DNA of 64,000 bases from Limnanthes douglasii subsp. nivea (lineage: Eukaryota; Streptophyta; Magnoliopsida; Brassicales; Limnanthaceae). Below, piece by piece: positions 48,431 through 58,977 of this stretch (position 1 is its first letter; every line of letters starts with the position of its first letter). Where the stretch lies: the NCBI GenBank assembly GCA_036936605.1, contig JAUPFV010000002.1, forward strand, positions 265,740,770 through 265,804,769. Direction: 5' to 3'. The translations under genes were made by a program, and so were the position numbers. The notes beneath the pieces were generated by a model that saw only the letters and a list, made by a program, of their open reading frames with translations, was not told where the DNA came from and searched no databases.

Positions 48431-49860
48431 TATGATTGTTCTAAAACTTATGTTTTTAACAAATAAGTATATTTTTGAAACTATTTGATATTTTGCATGT
48501 TTTTTAATCGTACAAATAGATATCTAGACTAGACTAAAATATAATTATACAAAAGTTTAAAATTATTGTATTCTACCAAAATCTCTTCTTTTTTACTTAA
48601 TAGTTTATCAAATCAAACTTTCGATTACTAGTTATTTTTTATGAAGTTCAATGCTTGTTATATCCCGGAGAATATTTTTTAGAGGTCTAAAGCAACAATA
48701 ATAGGACATGCATATCTTTTTTCCAATTGTTTTTATTAATATGCTAAAATCTCTTGTTAATTTTTTTGATGTCCTTAAATTTTTCGGTTGTCACATATTT
48801 GAAAGTTCTTCGATTGTTATTTTTTTCATATATAATATCAAAAAAGAAGGTAATGATGATCACAAAAGTGATGAATCAAGATTTCGTTCACCTAGACAGT
48901 TTACTCGTTGTAAGCGAAAATACCGACTCAACGATCATATTTGTTTCATATGTGCGTTTAGTGAGAACTCGATATATCTAGTTACCAAATTATTAGTTCG
49001 AGAATGGATAAACTCAACATCCAAATGGACGTGACAAAATTCTTTAACTGATATTTTGAAAAGGGTGGAAACCCAATACAACTATTGTAAACACCTAAAC
49101 ATCAATCTCTACAATAACAAGTTATTTGTGAAAACTTTAATTGATTTCTATTTGCGATGAGTACTGGTCATTATCGATGAATGATAAATTTAGAGAAATT
49201 CTAACATAATTTGGTGTAAGTGCGACATGTATTTCTAAAAATGAAAAAACACTATAACAATTGTGCATAAAAGAATCGAGAAGTGTTGTCACTTTTCAAG
49301 AGAGAATGCGTTCCTCAACCTAACTTCTCAAAACAGATTAGCACACGACTATAATGGTGCTAAGAAAAAACAAGCGCAATATATTTTTGCAAATTTTAAT
49401 CTGTGTGATATAACTAATTTAGTAAGATGTGATCGTTGATTTAAAGTTACGACTGTCAAATCTTCGGACCAAATATTGTTGCTTTTACACTAAGGTAAAA
49501 TTAAAGTCTAAATAAATTTTATTTATTTTTATATAAAAATAGTTTTACTAAGAAAATGAGAGATATCATTTAATTAAATGTAAAGTTGTTGGAAATATTA
49601 ATCAAATAATATAATAAGAATCAATTCGGAGATGAGTCCAGATCATCGGAATATATGTATATATATTATAGACCGAAAGAGAAAATTAAGTAGGAGATTA
49701 GATAGCTATCTAAACAATAAGGAAAATAAAAAAGTCACGTAAGTATGATAAAAAGGAGGGCTCATCGTAACCCATAAACTAAAATTACAAAACCATTAAC
49801 GTGACAAAGCATTCACTCGCCACGAAAACTTGAAAATGTCAGGTCTTTATCGTGGAAATA
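48431..49860. other. AT-rich spacer
   Basis: No gene recognised. The ORFs at 48708-49034 have no recognisable domain and match the base composition of the spacer. Confidence 0.45.
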
Positions 49861-51295
49861 AGATGGAACCAACAAGAAACTATACAATCATACCTACTGA
49901 AAGTTTTAAAAGCGTATTCGTCGCAACAAATATATTGCTCGCGGCAGTGACATAAATATTTTATCGCAACGACTAGGCAAGTCCCTGCGACAGAGCATGT
50001 AACAATTGATGCAATAATTATGTTGTACAAAATTATAAGAAATATAACATGCTGGTTTATTACGATAATAAAATTGAATTGGTTTCCTAGGTAGAAAGGC
50101 CAAATCCATAAATATAAATCATAGCCACATTGCTTCAAACTATGGTCCAACTTTATACCATTCAAACACTATTCATCAACAATATTTATTACCAAGTTTA
50201 GGATAATATTCATTCAAATTATTAACTAGTACAAAGAGTTTACCTTCTATAGACATAAAAAAAACATAGTCTAGACCTTAAATTTCTACCATGTACTCCC
50301 CTTGAAGATTAGGATGAGAGGAAAAATACATCGAGTCTTTATGAAAAACTACATATATTATAATAAATTTTTTTCACTTGGAGAATAATTAATATTGATG
50401 TCCGTTTTTATAAGAAATAAAAAAAATACATCGTAAGACTCGAGGTGTCAACTTATTGTGTTGATACTTATGAAGATGTAAAAATTTTACACATCAAAAG
50501 ATACGATAATGTAATTTTAGAATGGATGGAGAAACATTTGTTTCGATGAGAACTTGGGATTGTATTTAAAAACCAATAAGCTGAAAGATACTGAGTTTAT
50601 CAAATATACTACATATGTAAGTGCATGTTCTCAATATGATAAACACATACGAACCTCTATTAATGAAGCACATACAACCTCCAACATGCTGGTTAATTCT
50701 TGCTTTTCTAGTTTATCAGAACTTTTAATATTTAAAGTTTGTCATAACCCTTTAAAATCTTAAACACCAATTTAAGAAATATAGTTTTTTTTATTTTAAC
50801 ATCAATATTAATCATTTACTTGGTTTGTAGGTCCTTAAATACAAGATATTCAGGCAAGAAATGATAATATAAAATAAGACAACGATTACTTTAGAAAATA
50901 TTAAAAGATTATAATTAAAAAATATGATAAATAGAATCTAAACTCAAAGTATTCGTGAGGGATAATGACATATACCCAATAATAATAATTGAGGTAACAT
51001 CACCAATGAACACAAAAATTTGTGATAAAAGTATAAGAGATCTAATTTGTATATAATCAAATGTCATTTGATTCGTAACATTGGAATCAATTATCCACGG
51101 ACTATTAGACAGAAATGTAAAAACATTTAAACACTTACTACCATTACTTATTGATCCTATTGCTTCCAACTATTCACTCAGCACGAGAGACCTTGATATT
51201 ATTTTTTTCAAAAATTTAAGATATGATCCCATCGTTCAGGATATCCTACGAGTTCATGATCATAGCGAGTATATTTGTATGATAACTTTGTGATA
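49860..51295 (-). pseudogene. Decayed copia gag-integrase remnant
   Basis: Minus strand: near 51290-51180 CYDHELVGYPERWDHIL (Gag C-terminal CY.LHGYPEWW pattern). 51169-50915 WIIDSNVTNQMTFDY (protease start, WI.DSGAT.HM pattern, active-site Gly changed to Asn). 50720-50560 SMLEVVCASLIEVRMCLSY and HALTYVVYLINSVS (integrase core, ARAL......YW..A..TA.YLINR). Stops and shifts are abundant. No LTRs were assigned. Confidence 0.65.
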
Positions 51296-51299
51296 TATA

Positions 51300-53690
51300 T
51301 ATTTAATAACCTAATTTGCACATATTTTGAAAAAAAATAAAGAGTTTTGTGGCTCTACATAAAAGTATAATAGTTTTTATTAATAATTTTCCTTAATGTT
51401 ATTAGAGAATATTGTTAGCCGAGTGTGAAAATATTCTATGTTTAGTGATATTCTTGAGTATTTTTATTTCTAGTGATTGTTTTAGGCCATAGTTGGTCCA
51501 CAACAGTGAATATTAGTGTATTTTAGACCACCACAACTCTAATTTAAGGATGATTCCATGTTGTTCTCTATATTTTTGGTTGTATAAATCGACGAGAGAG
51601 GAAGGACAATAGATGATTGATGATTTCCTATTAGTGACTCAATTTAGTATTCATGAAGAGGTATCATTATTCAAGATTCTTGCACTCTTGATTAATTCAT
51701 ATATCAAAGGTCTTGAATAAACAAATGTTGTTTACCTAGTTTTTTTTGTAAGCTTGGCTTGCGATGGTAATATGACTGATGTTTCATCACTTTTGGTTAA
51801 TATGTCAAAATATTATCCATTTCTAGTAAATACCATCTTAGTTTAATTGATTTTTATAAGATAAAAAACATTGTTTGAAGATTGGTAACAGTTGATATGT
51901 AAGGTAAAAATGATATTATGTTTTTTATAGTTACGACGCCACTGAACGTAAATACTTCATCAACATATAATATATGAACAAATAAGAATAAGTATATAAA
52001 TATAAAGAGAGGGTTATGAGATTATGAGGTTTAACGAAAAAACCTTTTACTAATAAAAATGGTATCTTTATTTATAAACATAACATTATTATCCTACTGA
52101 TAATCTGACATGACATAAATGCTTCCTGTTTAATTATAAAGTTCTTTCTTCTTTTATTGTTTCAATTATCAGTCTTAATCCAGTCACTCGTTCTTGTTTA
52201 TTCTTGATCAAACTCTTTCAATATCATGTGAATGGATAAATATAAGTCTAATTTGGTATATTTTGTGGTAAAATCTACTCAACTCGATCATTTAACTTCA
52301 TATTTTTAAATACAAAGATTTATTGAGTCATGATGATGGTAATTAACTTTTATTATACAGAATTAAAGAGAACGATAAATATATAAAGTAAATTATCAAT
52401 TATGTATGACTCTAATATAATCTCGAGCTTCTAATACTTTCAATTTTGAGATGAAATACCAAATTGTATGAAAACATTTTAGAGCCATTAACACAACGCT
52501 TTAAGATTTAATCTTAAATATAAAATAATCACATTTCAAGCACACATACTATATATTTATGAGATATAATATATTTTGTTATAAATAATTTGAGCTAAAT
52601 ATATTTATTATATAATTTAACCTATCTTCAAGAAGTTTTTAGTTTGGTTTGATTTGATTTGTCCAATAAATTACAAAGATGAATCAATTTTTTTTATAAT
52701 TTGAAACATGAATTTGAAAAGACGAATTATAATTTTATAAGTTACGAATATTTCTTATTTTAGATTAGACTTATGCATTATTTTGGGATGATATTAAATT
52801 TTGACTTATAGCACCTTTGAACAAAAACATATACCTAGTATGATTTATGTAGCGAAAGATAGGTAAAAAACTAGAAAATTAAACAATTTAAAATATATTT
52901 AATAATTAGATTTTATGACTATATCATTAAGGAATAACTTATCTAACCTTCTAGAAATCCAAAAAAACATATACAATTTTTGTTGATTTATTTAATTTGA
53001 ACTGTTTTGTATGTAAGCATAAAATACTCATGATGTCCTTTCTCCATGTCTAACCACCAAAGTAATCCAACAAACCATTCTTTTACTTGTTATATCGTAG
53101 GTTATCAAGTACAATTTTAATGTGTCACTTTATGGATATTTTGATTTATAGCCTCTACCCACATAAAAAATAATACTAATTTTCTTACCAATGTATAAAG
53201 CTATCTTTGAAAATCTAAAAATTTATACCGTTGATGGATATCCTTCAAAGATTGCATTTGTCATTGGATAATTTTTTATTTTCAGTATTATGAGTGAATA
53301 GATTTATGTCGGTCAATTAATCGAAAGTGATTATAATAAGAATTTTTCTAAATGTCGATATATTGTGCAAAATTAACGACCATGGAAGATAATAGCAAGT
53401 GAGTCTAGTTTAGGATGTGTATTTCCTCACCGTTTTCATGTTTCTTCTTTTTTTTATTTTATCTTCATTAGTTATAATTATTCTCAAGTTTATTAATGAT
53501 CAATACATAAACATCTCAAATTAAAGTTCTAATGTACTCTGGATTTCACCAAATTCTTGTATACTTTGATATAAAATTTACACTAATTTAATAGGTTAAA
53601 CTTTATTACAATTTTTGTAATTTTAAAACTAATAACAATTTATTATATTCATCTCATATACCAAATGTTGTATAGGTTTCTAATATTTAA
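51300..53690. other. AT-rich region, no gene recognised
   Basis: It may hold LTR or leader sequence of the neighbouring copia remnants, but I could not pair any repeats. Confidence 0.4.
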
Positions 53691-53699
53691 TATGACACT

Positions 53700-55190
53700 C
53701 ATCGATCTAAAAGGTATGGTACATACTCTTTTTATGCTCATCGCAAATATTTTATCAACTTTTCTTGACGACTATATTCCTTTCACATGAATTTGTTTTT
53801 TTCATTCTAAAATTTAAAATATGGGCTCTTTAAGGTGTTATATGAGTTTATTTAAACTTAATTTTCTTCTAAAATTAAAATATTATGCATTGATAATGCA
53901 TGCGAGCACATATCTCAATCTAAAAAATTATACAAATTTATGGTATAATTTCTCAAAAGATGATAAAGAAAAAATTAGACATAAAACTATACTCACCCTC
54001 CTAATAAAGCTTTTTGTATCCCTTCAATTTTGGTGTGACACCTTTTCCACTATTGTGAATTCTTTTAACAAGGTTTTTGTTTTTCATTTTTGTTGAGATT
54101 TTTTTTTGTATTTACTCGTGTATTTGGTAACACTCCAAATTGTTTAAACCTACTTACATTCAAGTATGTAAATTGTAATTATGTTTGATTAAATTAATGC
54201 ACAAAACTTTCAATATGACTTTTTAGGTTATTTATACGTTAAAATAATTTATTTGTTATAACCCTAACCTATATCATATCGAGTGTTTAGAAATGTGATT
54301 TTTTTTAAAATGTATTATATTTGTACAATTTACCAATGATCATTTCCCTTCTTTCTATTATGCCTTGTCATTATTTACAAATTATTCTACAAATTATATA
54401 CCTTCGACCAAAAAAATATTATGTATGAGTATTGTTATTCAAAAAGATCAAGTCAGATTTTATAGTCTAAATGATTCTTTAATTATTGATCATATTTGTA
54501 TATTAGTGTAGGTAATCCTGTTTATTTTAGAGATGATATTCGTGTTAGTAAAGCACCAAATTTTATGTTTTTACTCGTCATATATCCTTAACAATCACAA
54601 GTTTATTTATTTTTATCTTTTTTTTAACATACATACAGAATAAAGAATACATTTTGGCAGCAAATTATTTAAGTAGAACTAATAACCCTAAAAAAAATCA
54701 GATTATAATGTTGTTTTTACTCTTATACGTGAAACCTCTTAGGATTAAACTTAATTTATAGTGAAGCTTCAGTTTGATGGATTCATAGACCATTACAACA
54801 CCCGACTGAGGATACTTGACAAAGAGCAAATTTATGGGTTGGATTATAAAGAGACATTTGCACTCGTAGCTCTGATAACTATTGTGTGCGCCTCTACTTG
54901 TTCCACAATCATGGATTTTACATCAGATAAGTGTTTAAAATAAAATTGCATATGGTGATATAAATGAGGAATTTTATATTCAACCTCTTACAATATCTTT
55001 ATTTAGTTAAAATGATTTTTTGTATGGCTAAAAGTAAACACCACGTGTATGGTTTAATTTTTTTATTAATTTTTTTAGTTTCTCTTTTACTTATTGTCTA
55101 TATGACTTTTCATTTTGTTTTAAACAAATCTTTAAAAAAAAATTCTTTTAAAAAATGACATACGTATACGTAGTACTAGTTTAAATAAAT
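53700..55190 (+). pseudogene. Decayed copia integrase-RT remnant
   Basis: Near 53720-53800 a frame resembles Y.INF.DDYSRF.W of the integrase. 53821-54096 continues through LRCYMSLFKLNFLLKLK to LFVSLQFWCDTFSTIVN, matching the later integrase core. 54761-54943 reads FDGFIDHYNTRL and IYGLDYKETFALVALITIV, the start of copia RT. 54950-55160 has GDINEEFYIQP and FLYGLK-like pieces. Same orientation throughout; no LTRs identified. Confidence 0.7.
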
Positions 55191-55991
55191 ATATAATCAT
55201 TATAATTTTCACAAGAAAGATTTGGGATACACTACTTAGTTGAAATAACTACATCATTGTTGTTCAGTTATAATATTTTTCCATTTTGAATACCATATTT
55301 ATTAATACTCTTATAGAAGTACATATTATATACCAACATAGTGAGTTAAAACTTCTCCATCAAATAATTCAGGGACATCATTAACTAACCATCATCCTAC
55401 TATACACATTTTATGTTCTTTACATTGTGATATATACATTTTTTTATATATCCATGTTTAACAGTTCACAAATCATTTATATACATACGTATAAGTCGTA
55501 GTCTTTAGTTTTTTTAATCTTATGATCATTCTATATAGTTATAAGCTTATGGTGAAACTAATCGGACATATTATCTAAATATAGAAAAATAAAAACGGTT
55601 AAAAATTTATGTATATTTTGGGAAATGTCTTTATTTTGTTAAAATATAGAATAATTTTTTTTAAAATATTTTATGAAAACAAAATATATGAAAATACCGG
55701 TTGCATATTTAAAATAATTTGATTATTTTCTTTATATAGTATTATTTTTCACAAGTTCAAAAATACTTCGCATTAATCTTATTAAATTCAAATTGATACC
55801 AATTATAAGAAACACATATAAATAGATTACCACTTGTAACAATTATAATAATAAAATTATCATATTTTTTCAATATTTTCCTAAAATTATATTTGTAAAT
55901 ATATTGTACTACGTCATTTTTTAAATATAAAATTGTTATTTTTTTGGTTCATGGATCGATTTTTTTAAAAATATTTATATTTATTTATATA
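55191..55991. other. AT-rich spacer
   Basis: Nothing recognised. Confidence 0.45.
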
Positions 55992-56424
55992 TGATGAGGA
56001 AGAATAAAAGACAATGGCCAAAATGCATAGAAATAAATGTATAAGGGCCGAAATGCATAGAAATAAATGTATAAGGGCCGAAATACATAGAAATAAATGT
56101 ATAAGGGCCGAAATGCATAGAAATAAGTGTATAAGGGCTGAAATGCATTAATTGTAAGAATATAGCCAAAATAGGAAGGAACCTTAGAGCAGGGACCAAA
56201 AGATGTAATTAAACCGAATTAAAGCGTGTGGGGTCCGCAATTGTACTACAAAAGGACCACACATGCTTCACGAATCTCAAGATGAATAGTACGACTTTCT
56301 CTCTCTACCATTTAAGCATTTTCTCTCTCTAGATCTAACACTCAAATATTCTTCTACTTCTTAATCCTCTGTCAACAAATCTTCTCACAACAAAATCACC
56401 CTCGGACCATCTTTTAACTCTTCA
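55992..56424 (+). repeat. Putative 5' LTR of the gypsy element (3' end certain, 5' end guessed)
   Basis: The right end is fixed by TTCA at 56421-56424, one base before the PBS. The left end is unknown because the matching LTR lies outside the window; tgatgagg at 55992 is only a candidate. The region contains a 30-bp tandem array and a ctctctctct-rich leader typical of gypsy LTR/leader junctions. Confidence 0.4.
56017..56150. repeat. 30-bp tandem repeat, about 4.4 copies
   Basis: The unit aaatgcatagaaataaatgt plus ataagggccg is repeated with only a few substitutions. It is not a CRISPR: units are directly adjacent, without spacers, in plant DNA. Confidence 0.92.
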
Positions 56425-56425
56425 G

Positions 56426-56443
56426 TGGCGCCGTCTGTGGGAA
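56426..56443 (+). other. Primer binding site of the gypsy element
   Basis: tggcgccgtctgtgggaa, one base after the LTR end. TGGCGCC is the complement of a tRNA 3' end (GGCGCCA) and is the usual PBS start in plant Tat/Athila-type elements. Confidence 0.85.
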
Positions 56444-56502
56444 ACGAAAATCGCTCCGACGATAATCGCTTCCTAGAAATAATTCCTGTTCCGAGGAGAA
56501 CC

Positions 56503-58971
56503 ATGGAAGGCCGAGGGGACGATTTAGTTGATCACTGCGAGGAAAATATGGAGGCGGATGACTTTCGAAATGACTTGGAGTCCGAAGGAGAAGGAGGTCG
56601 GCGAGTTGAGAACGTTTTTGATGACTCCGCTCTTTTGGCTCAGAGGAATGAACTAGTGCTGGAGATCGAAAGGTTGAAGGCGGAGAAGGAAGCCGCGCAA
56701 GAAAATGTTCGATCGGAAATAAGAAGAGAACCCGTCGAACAAAAGGAGGAACGCGAGGTTGAAATTCGACCCAAGAGGAGAGATGACAAGCATCGGAGGC
56801 GTGAGCAACGGTCTCCGAGGAGGAGAGAAAGATACCGTTCGGACTCGGCTACTTCAAGCGACTACTCGCGATATAGCACTTCTGAATCATCCCCTCGGAG
56901 ATACCGCAGAAGGAAAAAGCGTGACCAGAGGCGAACTGGCGCCCGAAGGGGAAGGAGTTCGGAGATGAAATCTTCGCGGGAAAATAGTCGACATGACCGA
57001 GTCGGTGATCGTTCTCATGAGCAGGCAAAGTGCATTGGGAAGGAGGATACGGGCCTTCGATATTCAGAATGGCAGCAGCAGTACACTTTGCCCTCCGAGG
57101 AGGGTCTGTACTTTTCGAACAACGATAATTTGAGGTCTAACATTTATCGTACAGGGCATAACTGGAGAGCCTCTCCTCTATCGTCGGAGATCTTAGTAGG
57201 AAATCTCCCAAAGCATTTTGACATTTCGAAGCTTGAAAAGTTCGACGGGACTCAGGATCCGGACAACCACATCGAGCAGTTTAAGAACTTTATGATAAAC
57301 TTCGACGACGATGATAAGCTCTTGTGCAGAGCATTCTCTCAAACCTTCAAAGGAGTGGCATCCAAATGGTACAACAGGCTACCTCAGGGCTCTATTGAGA
57401 ATTTTGACATGTTCTGGAATATTTTTAGACAACACTTCGTGGGGAGTAAGAAATTTCGAGCCAACGGAGACACCATAATCTACTGTCGGCAAAAAGTGGG
57501 GGAGAGCCTCAAAAACTATACCAATCGCTTTGTCAAGACCAAAACAGATATGGAGTACTGTAAGGATTCAGTAGCGCTTGCAGCGTTCAGGATGGGTTTG
57601 CTCCCCGGGTTGTTGAAAGACACGGTGGCAGAATGTCAGGCAATGACCTTCGGAGCATTGCTAGATCAAGTAGAGAAGAGGATCTTGGTGGAAGAAACCC
57701 AAGCCTCAGAGAAAGGTTCCGGAGAGCAATTGGACCATAATCAATTTCAGAGGGCTGAGCCAAGCTCTCAAGGCCCCCGATCGACCGTTCAAGCTAAAAG
57801 CACGGGTCAGTATCCTCCAAGGCAAAAATCAAGCCCGCAGTACTATGGCAATCAACCAAACCATAATCAAGGGGGGAGATACATGTCAAACAAATGGACT
57901 CGGCCCGACTACTATGCGGAGTTAACAGAAAATGTCGCTGCAATATTTGATAAAGCTAAATCCTCGGTCACGTTCAGGAAGCCCTTTCCCATACAAACAC
58001 CGAGGGAGAGCAGAAGCGTTAACAAATATTGCAAGTATCACGAGGATGTGGGCCACGACACCAAAGATTGCATAGCCTTGAAGAATGAGGTGCAGGCTCT
58101 CATCGAAAATGGAATGCTATTGGAGTATGTCAAGAAACACTCCCAGAAAAACGCCGTGGTAAAAGCTGTCTCGAAGAACACTGACACAGCCATGGTAATT
58201 TCCGAAGGGGTTGACAATTTTGACATCGAGCAAGAGTATTTGGACCCGAAAGTCGGGAGGAACAATGTAAACTTGGTCGAAGAGGAAATTTTAAGGGGAA
58301 AGGTGGATAGTCTTTGTGCATTTTTTGAGTCCTTAGCAATCTTTGGCGGAGACACTATCGCCGGGAATTCGAACAGCTCTCGCAAAAGGCACATGGTGAA
58401 TTTGACCACCCAGATCGAAGCTGGAGTCTCCGCACAAATGCATCGATCGCATTCTCCTATTATTTATTTTGATGATGATGATATGCGTAATGTTGCAGGC
58501 CCTCATGAGGACGCTGTAGTGATCGCGGCGGGCATTGCCGGGGATCAGATTCAAAAAATACTCATCGACATAGGAAGCTCTGCGAACATCCTGTTTATGA
58601 GTACTTATTGCCGCATTTCTGACCCACCGGTCATCCGAAGATCTGATAGAATGATAGTGGGCTTCACTGGTGCCACAGCGGTTGTCGTGGGAGAATTTCA
58701 ATGTATGGTGGAGTTGGGTCGTGGACCATTTAAAAAAGAAGTGGAGGTACTCTTCATTGTGGTTGACACACCCACCTCATATAATGCTATCCTAGGTCGC
58801 TCTTGGTTGTCTCGGATGCATGGCGTCATCTCCACGGTGCATCAATGTCTAAAGTATGTGATCGGGAACAATATTGGCACGGTCAGAAGTAGCCAGAAGA
58901 TGGCACGAGAATGCTACCAAATCGCCCTGTCTTCCAAGGGAGTTCGAGGGGGGGCCTCTGACTCAGCATAG
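56503..58971 (+). CDS. Gypsy (Tat-type) Gag-protease
   Basis: 822 residues from the first ATG. An open frame extends upstream to 56425, but it would begin at a GTG inside the PBS. The N-terminus is acidic and then Arg/Ser-rich (about residues 80-175, RRRERYRSDS-like). The Gag core spans about residues 243-400 (KFDGTQDPDNHIEQF, FKGVASKWYNRLP, FVKTKTDMEY). The zinc-binding motif at about 509 is CKYHEDVGHDTKDC, with His where the second Cys of a classical knuckle sits, as is common in this lineage. The aspartic protease centre is LIDIGSSANILF at about 688, followed by AILGRSWL. The ORF ends at UAG 58969-58971 with CAAUUA next and pol in the same frame, so a readthrough Gag-Pol is likely. It should build virus-like particles in the cytoplasm. 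Confidence 0.9.
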   Translation: MEGRGDDLVDHCEENMEADDFRNDLESEGEGGRRVENVFDDSALLAQRNELVLEIERLKAEKEAAQENVRSEIRREPVEQKEEREVEIRPKRRDDKHRRREQRSPRRRERYRSDSATSSDYSRYSTSESSPRRYRRRKKRDQRRTGARRGRSSEMKSSRENSRHDRVGDRSHEQAKCIGKEDTGLRYSEWQQQYTLPSEEGLYFSNNDNLRSNIYRTGHNWRASPLSSEILVGNLPKHFDISKLEKFDGTQDPDNHIEQFKNFMINFDDDDKLLCRAFSQTFKGVASKWYNRLPQGSIENFDMFWNIFRQHFVGSKKFRANGDTIIYCRQKVGESLKNYTNRFVKTKTDMEYCKDSVALAAFRMGLLPGLLKDTVAECQAMTFGALLDQVEKRILVEETQASEKGSGEQLDHNQFQRAEPSSQGPRSTVQAKSTGQYPPRQKSSPQYYGNQPNHNQGGRYMSNKWTRPDYYAELTENVAAIFDKAKSSVTFRKPFPIQTPRESRSVNKYCKYHEDVGHDTKDCIALKNEVQALIENGMLLEYVKKHSQKNAVVKAVSKNTDTAMVISEGVDNFDIEQEYLDPKVGRNNVNLVEEEILRGKVDSLCAFFESLAIFGGDTIAGNSNSSRKRHMVNLTTQIEAGVSAQMHRSHSPIIYFDDDDMRNVAGPHEDAVVIAAGIAGDQIQKILIDIGSSANILFMSTYCRISDPPVIRRSDRMIVGFTGATAVVVGEFQCMVELGRGPFKKEVEVLFIVVDTPTSYNAILGRSWLSRMHGVISTVHQCLKYVIGNNIGTVRSSQKMARECYQIALSSKGVRGGASDSA

Positions 58972-58977
58972 CAATTA
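58969..58977 (+). promoter_or_regulatory. Candidate leaky stop: UAG-CAA-UUA between gag-protease and pol
   Basis: tag caa tta in frame, with pol open in the same frame immediately after. UAG followed by CARYYA is the established type I readthrough context, best known from a plant RNA virus. It would set the Gag to Gag-Pol ratio. Confidence 0.65.

Noticed and set aside
48708..50165. 108-codon ORFs as possible genes
   Set aside because: AT-driven composition, no domain, no splice or promoter context.
56017..56150. CRISPR-like regular repeats
   Set aside because: Units are contiguous with no spacers, and the context is a plant retrotransposon.
56425..56502. GTG start for the gypsy gag ORF at 56425
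   Set aside because: The GTG overlaps the LTR/PBS border; the first ATG in frame is 56503, so the upstream codons are leader.
58038..58701. Minus-strand ORFs of about 120 codons inside gypsy gag
   Set aside because: They are shadows of the sense gag-protease frame, with no recognisable domain.
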